Positions 58,122-64,000 of a DNA stretch of 64,000 bases are shown here, piece after piece; within the stretch, counting starts at the first letter, position 1; every line of letters begins with the position of its first letter. The notes beneath the pieces are model-generated. The model had not been told where the DNA came from and made no database searches. It saw nothing but the letters and a program-made list of their open reading frames with translations. This DNA is from an uncultured Oscillospiraceae bacterium (GTDB taxonomy: Bacteria > Bacillota > Clostridia > Oscillospirales > Acutalibacteraceae). The DNA lies in contig URCA01000007.1 of NCBI GenBank assembly GCA_900546265.1, forward strand, positions 62,001 to 126,000. The letters run 5' to 3'. A program made the translations under genes and the position numbers.

Positions 58122-59321
58122 ATGACAAAGGAAATTACCAGTTTCGACGAACTGGATCTGCGGGAGCCTACATTGAAGGCGCTGCAGCGCATGGGCTTTA
58201 CCGCCCCCACCCCCATCCAGGCTCAGACCATTCCCGTAATGATGGATGGGCACGATCTCATTGCCAAGGCCCCCACCGGCACGGGGAAAACCTGCGCGTT
58301 CGGCATCCCGCTGCTGGAATGCCTGGATCCGGACTGCACCGATATCCAGGCGGTCGTCGTCTGTCCCACCCGCGAATTGTGTCTGCAGATTGCGGAGGAG
58401 CTGCGCCAGCTGGCCGCCTTCCGCCCCGATGTGCGCATCGCCGCCATTTACGGCGGACAGCCCATCGGCAAGCAGCTGACCGCTTTAAAAAAGAACCCCC
58501 ACATCGTGGTCGCCACCCCCGGCCGGCTGCTGGATCATATGGGCCGGCGCACCGCCTGGCTGGGCAACGTCTACACCGCCGTGCTCGACGAGGCGGACGA
58601 GATGCTGAAAATGGGCTTCATCAAGGACGTGCGCCGGATCCTCAACGCCACCCCGGCCGACACCCAGGTGGTCATGTTCAGCGCCACCATTTCCCGGGAT
58701 GTCATGGACGTGGCCTGGGAATACCAGCACAACGCTGTAGAAATCTCGGTGGCCGCGGAAGGGGACAACCGTCCCCAGATTGACCAGTACGGCCTGATGT
58801 CCTCCGGTTCCCGCCGGCTGGAGGACATGACCCGGATTATTGACCAGATGGACTATCACCGGGTCATGGTCTTCGCCAACATGAAAACCTCGGTGCGCCA
58901 GCTCTGCGATCGCCTGCATAAACAGGGCCGATCGGTGGACTGCCTGCACGGGGATATTCCTCAGTCCCAGCGCAATCAGGTCATGACCGGCTTTCGAGAA
59001 GGGAAGTTCGAAATCCTGGTAGCCACCGACGTGGCCGCCCGCGGAATCGACGTGGACGACGTGGAAGCGGTATTCAACTACGACATTCCGGACGAGAATG
59101 AGTATTATCTTCACCGCATCGGCCGCACCGGCCGGGCCAAGCGCCGGGGCGCGGCATACACCTTCATGACCCCCGACGACCGGTTCCGCATCCGGGATAT
59201 TAAGAAATACACCCACTCGGAAATCGAGGAAATCCTCTTTGCCGCGGACGGCCGCCTGACTCACAAGGACGGTTCTCCCTTGGCTCAGGCCGCCGACACT
59301 GTTTCCCCCGAGGACATCTGA
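58122..59321 (+). CDS. DEAD-box ATP-dependent RNA helicase
   Basis: A 399-aa RNA helicase core. The motifs appear in order: Q motif (FTAPTPIQAQ), motif I APTGTGKT, Ia PTREL, TPGRLLDHMG, motif II DEAD (VLDEADEML), motif III SAT, motif V ATDVAARGIDV and motif VI HRIGRTGRA. The tail beyond motif VI is short (about 55 residues), so there is no RNA-binding extension like that of CshA or DbpA. It probably assists ribosome assembly or mRNA turnover, especially in the cold. GGAAAGGC lies before the ATG region, and the gene is monocistronic. Confidence 0.94.
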   Translation: MTKEITSFDELDLREPTLKALQRMGFTAPTPIQAQTIPVMMDGHDLIAKAPTGTGKTCAFGIPLLECLDPDCTDIQAVVVCPTRELCLQIAEELRQLAAFRPDVRIAAIYGGQPIGKQLTALKKNPHIVVATPGRLLDHMGRRTAWLGNVYTAVLDEADEMLKMGFIKDVRRILNATPADTQVVMFSATISRDVMDVAWEYQHNAVEISVAAEGDNRPQIDQYGLMSSGSRRLEDMTRIIDQMDYHRVMVFANMKTSVRQLCDRLHKQGRSVDCLHGDIPQSQRNQVMTGFREGKFEILVATDVAARGIDVDDVEAVFNYDIPDENEYYLHRIGRTGRAKRRGAAYTFMTPDDRFRIRDIKKYTHSEIEEILFAADGRLTHKDGSPLAQAADTVSPEDI

Positions 59322-59331
59322 TACAGCCTTT

Positions 59332-59365
59332 AAAAAAGATGGACGCAAACGCGTCCGTCTTTTTT
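59332..59365 (+). terminator. intrinsic terminator after the helicase gene
   Basis: AAAAAAGA, one mismatch, GGACGC pairs with GCGTCC, mismatch, TCTTTTTT around AAAC. Confidence 0.88.
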
Positions 59366-59905
59366 ATCTCCCTTTTTCCTGTTTTCGGCAAGTTCACTTT
59401 TCCCGGCTCCCCACCGCCTGTCCGGGAGAATTCCGACCGGTTTTCGACAGCCCGCCAAGGGGTGACGGCCGCGCGGCGGGGAGAAGGAAACTGGTAATTG
59501 CCGCCGATTTGTATATATATTCATTAAATTTATATATTTATTCCAAACGAGTGGGCTAGTATATGCGTTTTTCTCGACTTTATTCTCGTTTTCGAGCTGC
59601 AAACACGGTTTTTGGGTGGTTACAAACCTGTTACTTTTGTCTGGATGCACAAATTTTACGCAAAAGAATTCATTCTCAAATTCAAAAACCAGATTTGTAA
59701 TTATTTTCCATATTTGATGGCAACCTGCATGAAACCCTGTGGCTCTTTTCCAGTTGCCGGATGGCTTTCACCGAAAACCACGCTTTCATCCCCGCTTTTG
59801 CCGCAATTCCCACCGCTCCGCTGAAAAAACGTCTTCCTGTCCATTGGAAAAGAATTTCAGCGGATATTTGTACTTTTCCAACAAAATTTGGATTTCTAAA
59901 GCCAT
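59366..59905. other. gene-free, AT-rich spacer
   Basis: No supported gene on either strand. The first 130 bases are GC-rich; the rest is AT-rich with TATATATATTCATTAAATTT-like runs (about 59510-59545). Possible open frames are short, unsupported by ribosome sites and overlap the strong promoter at its end. It may hold upstream control sites for that promoter. Confidence 0.6.
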
Positions 59906-59934
59906 TTGACAAGGCGGTTTGGTGTGCGTATAAT
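59906..59934 (+). promoter_or_regulatory. perfect-consensus sigma-A promoter
   Basis: TTGACA (59906-59911), exactly 17 bp, TATAAT (59929-59934). It is the only full-consensus promoter in the window and sits about 190 bp before the 3D-domain gene, which implies a long transcribed leader. Confidence 0.9.
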
Positions 59935-59940
59935 ACAGAG

Positions 59941-60122
59941 ACGCGGAGACCCATCCACAAACGAACCAATCCGGATGCGTACCGGGAGCAAAGTCCGGCG
60001 CATTTTGTACCGGCCTCATAGGCCGGGTATACTATGGAAGCCAGCGGCGCTGACAAGACGCGGAGACCCCATATGGAGGAACCCGCGCACCGGCTTCTCA
60101 GAGAAGAAAGGGAGTTCTACCG
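59941..60122 (+). ncRNA. structured 5' leader with a repeated motif (candidate cis-regulatory RNA)
   Basis: About 180 nt of leader. GACGCGGAGACCC occurs twice (about 59939 and 60057). Hairpins seen by pairing: ATGCG(TA)CCGG with CCGGCGCAT, TACCGGCCT with AGGCCGGGTA, CAGCG/CGCTG, and CGCGG/CCGCG enclosing the second repeat. There is no terminator, so any control would be on translation or RNA stability. Genes of this type in Clostridia often carry c-di-AMP (ydaO) riboswitches, but I cannot align the conserved ydaO core here. Confidence 0.45.
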
Positions 60123-61178
60123 ATGGAAACCGTATACCGCATGGCCACGGCACTGGTGCGCGCATTGCGCAGCCGCCTGTTTGCCGCCGCCGCTCTCGCT
60201 GTGATGACCGCCGCCATGGTGGCTGTGGTCACAGTGAACACTCACGCCGTCACGGTAGTGGACGGCGATACCAGCAAGGTGGTCCTCACCCTCAACGAGG
60301 ATCCCTACTATGTGCTGAAAACCGCCGGCGTGACATTGGGTAAGGACGACGTGGTGCAAACCGCGGAGAACGGCCAGCGCACCGCCTCCATTGAAATCAC
60401 CCGCGCTTTCAACGTGCAGATCAACGCCGACGGCGTGAGCACCCTGGTCGCCATGACCGGAGGCACCGTGGCGGACGCGCTGGAAAAAGCCCAGATTACC
60501 GTGGGCGAGCACGACACCCTAAATGCGGATCCGGCCGCTCCGGCGACAGAGGGGATGAACCTCACGATCGAACGGGTGCAGTACCGGGAGCATACCAAAA
60601 CCGAAGCCATCGCCTACACCACCTCCACCCGTTATACCAATGTCCTGCCCAAGGGGAAAACCCAGATTAAGCAGGCGGGGCAGAACGGGGTGAAAACCCT
60701 GACCTACCGGGATCGCATCGTGGACGGCCAGGTGGTGGAAACCGAGTTGGTGGGCGAAGCCGTGACCAAAAAAGCGGTGGAAAAAATCGTGCTCAAGGGC
60801 ACGGTTGTAGGCACGCCCATGTCCAAAGCGCCGTTTGACATCGAGCTGGATTCCGCCGGGCAGCCGCTGAAATACAAATCCATGATTTCCGGCAAGGCCA
60901 CGGCCTACACCTCCGATCGGGGGGACTCCGGCACGATCTGCTCCACCGGCATGAGGGCCCAGGTGGGCGTGGTGGCGGTCAATCCCAAGCGGATCCCCTA
61001 CGGCAGCAAGCTGTATATCACCTCTCCCGATGGGTCGTATGTCTACGGGTATGCCATCGCGGGGGATACGGGCGGCGGCGTGCGCAAAAACGCGCTGGTG
61101 GCCGACCTGTTTATGGACACCTATGAGGAATGCATTCAGTTCGGCCGCCGGACCATGAATGTGTATATTCTGGAATAA
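60123..61178 (+). CDS. DUF348/G5/3D-domain cell-wall protein (YabE-like)
   Basis: Exported peptidoglycan-active protein (351 aa). An N-terminal membrane helix or uncleaved signal (about 12-40) is followed by two DUF348 repeats (VVDGDTSKVVLTLNEDPYYVL and a second near LVAMTGGTVADALEKAQITV), a G5 domain (about 140-235) and a C-terminal 3D domain (about 258-350). The 3D domain has its conserved aspartates in AIAGDTGGGV and ADLFMDT and resembles the MltA/RlpA double-psi barrel lytic transglycosylase fold. In related bacteria such proteins act like resuscitation-promoting factors. AAAGGGAG precedes the ATG. Its strong promoter and structured leader suggest tight control. Confidence 0.92.
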   Translation: METVYRMATALVRALRSRLFAAAALAVMTAAMVAVVTVNTHAVTVVDGDTSKVVLTLNEDPYYVLKTAGVTLGKDDVVQTAENGQRTASIEITRAFNVQINADGVSTLVAMTGGTVADALEKAQITVGEHDTLNADPAAPATEGMNLTIERVQYREHTKTEAIAYTTSTRYTNVLPKGKTQIKQAGQNGVKTLTYRDRIVDGQVVETELVGEAVTKKAVEKIVLKGTVVGTPMSKAPFDIELDSAGQPLKYKSMISGKATAYTSDRGDSGTICSTGMRAQVGVVAVNPKRIPYGSKLYITSPDGSYVYGYAIAGDTGGGVRKNALVADLFMDTYEECIQFGRRTMNVYILE

Positions 61179-61190
61179 CTGCGCCCTTTT

Positions 61191-61222
61191 TCCGCTCCCG
61201 CCTATGGCGGGAGCGGATTTTT
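61191..61222 (+). terminator. intrinsic terminator after the 3D-domain gene
   Basis: TCCGCTCCCGCC and GGCGGGAGCGGA around TAT, followed by TTTTT. Confidence 0.92.
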
Positions 61223-61306
61223 GCGTCCGTCGAACCCCGCTTTTTCGCCGGGGATCGACGGGTTCCCGCTTCAGGGAATCCCCTTCTACAGAATCCGCGC
61301 CGCCCA

Positions 61307-61335
61307 TTGACCTTTGGCCCGCCATGCGGTACAAT
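61307..61335 (+). promoter_or_regulatory. promoter of rpe
   Basis: TTGACC (61307-61312), 17-bp spacer, TACAAT (61330-61335). It lies inside the longer open frame and so supports the GTG start of rpe. Confidence 0.78.
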
Positions 61336-61413
61336 AATAGAATGGGTGAATGTGAACCCATTGGCCTTCAGTCAAGAATTTCGATACCATATGCGAGAGG
61401 ACGGTCATTCGCT

Positions 61414-62058
61414 GTGAAAGTGTCTCCCTCTATTTTGACCTGTGATTTCGCCCATCTGGCCGAGGAGTTGGCCTTTGTGGAAAGCAGCGGGGCCGACATG
61501 CTGCATCTGGACGTGATGGACGGTGTCTTTGTGCCCAATCTCAGCTTCGGCCCGCCGGTCATCCGGCGTCTGCGCCCGCTGACCAGCCTGCCCTTCGACG
61601 TTCATCTGATGATGGCGTATCCGCAGCGGCTGCTGGACGCCTTTGCCGAGGCCGGAGCGGATCTTATTAACATCCATGCGGAATGTGCCTCCCCGCTTAA
61701 AGAGACCCTTTCGCAGATCCGGTCTTTAGGGAAGCGGGCGGCTTTGACCCTCAAGCCGGCCACCCCGGCCGAGGCGGCGTTCCCCTATCTGGAGCAGCTG
61801 GACATGGTACTGGTGATGACGGTAGAGCCCGGCTTTGGAGGACAAGCCTTTATGGCGGACATGCTGCCGAAAATCGCCGCCCTGCGGGCAGAAATTGAGC
61901 GCCGGGGCCTGTGTGTGGATATTCAGGTGGACGGCGGAATCAACGCCGCGACGGCGCAGCAGGCGGCAAAAGCCGGCGCAACCGTCGCCGTGGTGGGCAA
62001 CGCCCTGTTCACGTCGTCGGATGCGCCGGCTCTGGTCAGACAGATGCAGGCCCTGTAG
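61414..62058 (+). CDS. rpe: ribulose-phosphate 3-epimerase
   Basis: Interconverts ribulose-5-phosphate and xylulose-5-phosphate in the pentose phosphate pathway (214 aa TIM barrel). Metal and catalytic motifs are present: VSPSILTCDFAHL (Ser, Asp), LHLDVMDGVFVPNLSFGP (His-Asp pair), FDVHLMM (His), MTVEPGFGGQ (flexible phosphate loop) and IQVDGGIN (second catalytic Asp). GTG 61414 is the start; the family sequence begins there and the promoter rules out the longer frame. It converges on the mecA gene, with 6 bases between. Confidence 0.95.
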   Translation: MKVSPSILTCDFAHLAEELAFVESSGADMLHLDVMDGVFVPNLSFGPPVIRRLRPLTSLPFDVHLMMAYPQRLLDAFAEAGADLINIHAECASPLKETLSQIRSLGKRAALTLKPATPAEAAFPYLEQLDMVLVMTVEPGFGGQAFMADMLPKIAALRAEIERRGLCVDIQVDGGINAATAQQAAKAGATVAVVGNALFTSSDAPALVRQMQAL

Positions 62059-62064
62059 GCTTCT

Positions 62065-62658
62065 TTAATGATGGCGGTTGCCTTCCATCGCCTGCCACAG
62101 GCGGGGAAGAGCGTCGCCGATGGCCAGGGGCTGTCCATGCTCCGCCGCGAACGCGGCGGCGGCATCCCCTTCGCCGGCCGGCTGAGCGAACTCCTGCAGC
62201 AGGGCGCTGGCTTCCTTGGTCAGCGGCATGGCGGGATACAGCACCAGCCCATACGCGCCGCCGAGCTGATACAGCGAGCTGCCTGCCGTCAAGGTTCTTT
62301 CCGGGGCGTCTCCCCGCTGCGCCTGCAGCCGGTTCCAGTTCTCCGCCAGCCGGAAAAGCCCGTCGATATCGGGCACCCGGTATATGTAAGGGCCCACGGC
62401 CTTTTTCATCCGCACCCGCCGCCGGGCGTAAGCCGGGGTGAGCAGTAGCAAGCAGCCATCTTCCAGTGGAATGGCCTCCACGGTCAAATCGCCGTTATGA
62501 TGAAACCCGGTTTCCTGCCGGGCAAGCAGCAGCAGCCGCTGAATCGCCCGCTGGGTTTCCGCGTTGCGGTAATCCAGCCGATCGAAGGTCAGCCCCATTT
62601 CCTCCAAATCCTCATTGGACAGCACAATTTTTAAGCATCCGCTCTCCAGCAGTTCCAT
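62065..62658 (-). CDS. MecA-like adaptor protein
   Basis: A 197-aa protein resembling MecA/YpbH, adaptors that deliver substrates to the ClpC AAA+ protease. The N-terminal domain starts MELLESGCLKIVLSNEDLEEMGLTFDRLDY, which matches the MecA substrate-binding module (an I-x-L-S-x-x-D-L strand and turn). The C-terminal, ClpC-binding part is about 100 residues (YIYRVPDIDGLFRLAENW, SSLYQLGGAYGLVLYPAM). ATG 62658 is used because GGGGGG stands upstream and the family starts there. Its targets here are unknown; Bacillus MecA controls competence and Clp turnover. Confidence 0.82.
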   Translation of the reverse strand: MELLESGCLKIVLSNEDLEEMGLTFDRLDYRNAETQRAIQRLLLLARQETGFHHNGDLTVEAIPLEDGCLLLLTPAYARRRVRMKKAVGPYIYRVPDIDGLFRLAENWNRLQAQRGDAPERTLTAGSSLYQLGGAYGLVLYPAMPLTKEASALLQEFAQPAGEGDAAAAFAAEHGQPLAIGDALPRLWQAMEGNRHH

Positions 62659-62918
62659 TTTCAAGGCAAGCCCCCCCTTATCGTTCGGGGGACTGCTGAT
62701 CCCCCACCGTCCGCCGACGGATTTTCTCCGGATATCTTCATGATAATACACGCATTTCCCCTTTACAAGGCACAAAAATTGTCAGTCCCGCTTGCCTCCG
62801 GTTGATCGGCGGCGCCGGACGGCGGCGTTTTGTTCCGCATGGTTTCATTAAGGCTTGTGCCTGGTCTTTTCCCAAGGAGGGACCGGCGGCAAAGCTCGGA
62901 AAGGACAGAATTTAGCCT

Positions 62919-64000
62919 ATGATTTTCTGGAATCGCGGCATCCGCATTCCTCACGATAAAGAGCCGGCCGCCTCCCGCGGCATTCTGCCGTTTTCCCCCG
63001 CCGGGCCGGTGCTCGTTCCCCTATGCTACGGCGACACGTCGGAGGCCCTGCCCGCGGCCGCAGCCGGCGCCCAGATCGGCCGTGGGGAGGTGCTGAGCGA
63101 CCCCGGCGGCGATACTCCTTCCCTCGCCACGGTAACCGGAACCTTCGAGGATATCCGGACCATCAGTCACCCGGTGGTGGGCCAAGTTTCCTGCGCGGTG
63201 CTGCGTCCCCGGCCGGAAGAAAATCCTCCCCCACCCCAACCGGCGCTTCTGACTGCACAGGAGGCCAATGCCGCGGACGCCCTAGAGACCGACGCCATTC
63301 TGGGCGCGGCCCGGCGGGCGGGTATCATCGACGAGCTCGATGGGATTCCTCTCCACTTGAAATTAGCCGACTGGAAGGACAAGGCCTTCGATGTGCTCGT
63401 CGCTGACGGAACCGAGGCGGAGCCCTACGCGTCCTCCGCCTGGGCCGTTCTCACCGAATCGGCCGAGGATGTGTGGCGCGGTTTGGCCCTGGCCGCCCGC
63501 GCGGCCGGCATTCCCCGGTATCACGTGGCCGTCCTTCTGCCAACCAAGCGGCGGCGGCCCCTGGCCCAGAGGCTGGGGGAGGAGGCGGTCTATCAGGTGC
63601 GCTCCAAATACCCGGCGGATCGCCTGACGGGCGGCGCGGGGCGTTCCGCCGTCTGCCGCATCGGGGTACAGGCGGCGCTGGCCCTCTGCCGTGCCGCCGC
63701 CCTGGGAGAGCCGCAGACGTCCTGCGTTCTCACCGTGGCCGGTGACGCCGTGGCCAACCCGCAGAACGTCCGCGTCCCCTTTGGAACGCCGGCGGGGGAG
63801 GTGCTGCGCGCCTGCGGGTTGTCAAGCGATCCGCAGTACCTCATTTTCGGCGACGCCATGACCGGCGTGACGGCCGACAGCGTGGACACGCCCATTCTGC
63901 CCGGCACCACCTGTCTGCTGGCCCTGGTCAGCCGGACGGTTCTCGCCCCGCAGCCCTGCATGGGCTGCGGCCGGTGCGCTCGTGTCTGCCACGCCGACCT
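62919..64000 (+). CDS. RnfC-like electron transport complex subunit (partial, runs off the window)
   Basis: The first 360 codons of a cytoplasmic Rnf/PduS-type subunit, which receives NADH electrons in the ferredoxin:NAD+ oxidoreductase complex. The N-terminal barrel-sandwich domain starts IFWNRGIRIPHDKEPAAS. The middle is a Rossmann-type FMN/NADH domain, followed by an SLBB-like segment (PFGTPAGEVLRACG, FGDAMTG). The [4Fe-4S] motif CMGCGRCARVC begins near residue 346. It is divergent: the usual NGAECEPYL reads DGTEAEPYA, and the conserved YPxGxEKQ stretch reads YPADRLTGG. GGAAAGGA lies upstream. The downstream rnf genes would lie outside the window. Confidence 0.78.
   Translation, partial: MIFWNRGIRIPHDKEPAASRGILPFSPAGPVLVPLCYGDTSEALPAAAAGAQIGRGEVLSDPGGDTPSLATVTGTFEDIRTISHPVVGQVSCAVLRPRPEENPPPPQPALLTAQEANAADALETDAILGAARRAGIIDELDGIPLHLKLADWKDKAFDVLVADGTEAEPYASSAWAVLTESAEDVWRGLALAARAAGIPRYHVAVLLPTKRRRPLAQRLGEEAVYQVRSKYPADRLTGGAGRSAVCRIGVQAALALCRAAALGEPQTSCVLTVAGDAVANPQNVRVPFGTPAGEVLRACGLSSDPQYLIFGDAMTGVTADSVDTPILPGTTCLLALVSRTVLAPQPCMGCGRCARVCHAD

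Noticed and set aside
59761..60021. An 86-codon frame before the 3D-domain gene
   Set aside because: It runs through the TTGACA/TATAAT promoter and the structured leader and has no ribosome site.
59939..60110. c-di-AMP (ydaO) or cobalamin riboswitch
   Set aside because: The GGAGGAACC and GGAGACC pieces are suggestive, but the conserved ydaO core and B12 box do not align in order, so I call it only a structured leader.
1..64000. tRNA, rRNA, CRISPR arrays, insertion sequences, prophage or replication origin
   Set aside because: No T-arm GTTCGAATC-type sequences in a tRNA context, no regularly spaced repeats, and no transposase, integrase or phage structural genes were found in either strand.

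Overview
The window is chromosomal DNA of a GC-rich, low-hydrophobicity-bias Firmicute, most likely a gut Clostridia of the Oscillospiraceae/Ruminococcaceae type. This is inferred from the gene set (DUF951, ThiT with a TPP riboswitch, MecA adaptor, BofC-like protein, Rex-type operators, RnfC, G5/3D-domain protein), near-consensus sigma-A promoters and abundant hairpin-plus-T terminators. I saw no rRNA, tRNA, CRISPR array, insertion sequence or integrase.

Layout. 0-7.6 kb: CPBP protease, tadA, a three-gene flavoprotein operon (GlpA-like with BFD iron-sulfur domain, GlpB-like, DUF1667), a HAD phosphatase, and a TPP riboswitch with terminator ahead of an unusually long ThiT. 7.7-12.9 kb: a compact signalling island with an ECF sigma factor and membrane anti-sigma-like partner, a zinc-ribbon membrane protein, a divergent XRE regulator/protein kinase pair, and a 44-residue cysteine-rich membrane microprotein. 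12.9-23.3 kb: MATE exporter, DUF951, then the housekeeping run prfA-tsaC-coaE-lytic transglycosylase-M18 aminopeptidase, a DUF4091 protein, an unknown membrane protein and dusB. 23.4-29.7 kb: sugar metabolism (Gfo/Idh dehydrogenase, sugar isomerase, AraC regulator, aldo/keto reductase, orphan RhaM) and an iron alcohol dehydrogenase whose promoter carries two Rex-like boxes.

29.8-36.1 kb is the most unusual region: a 1130-residue secreted protein (signal peptide, DNRLRE-like domain, ricin-type lectin, then a domain with a caspase/gingipain-like His-Gly and Cys arrangement) followed by four small single-pass membrane proteins. Two transcription units here share an 80-bp promoter module, and an AT-rich block starts inside one gene and ends inside the next, which suggests recombination. 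36.1-46.6 kb: class A PBP, BofC-like protein, AraC regulator with GH27 alpha-galactosidase, an AT-rich lipoprotein islet bounded by long hairpins, HtrA protease, and a GT2/DUF6020 envelope pair.

46.7-56.6 kb is purine centred: a GuaA paralogue that has lost its glutaminase catalytic triad, a GNAT, a ClC exchanger, the remnant of a toxin/immunity pair, then canonical guaA, purA, a LysR regulator and purB. 56.8-64 kb: two small secreted/membrane proteins, a DEAD-box helicase, a perfect-consensus promoter and structured leader before a G5/3D-domain protein, rpe, mecA, and the start of a divergent rnfC running off the end.

Functions are assigned from motifs read by eye; no database search was run. 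The strongest candidates for new biology are the secreted caspase-like/lectin operon at 30-36 kb, the kinase/XRE/microprotein island at 11.4-12.8 kb, the glutaminase-dead GuaA, and the repeat-containing leader at 59.9-60.1 kb.
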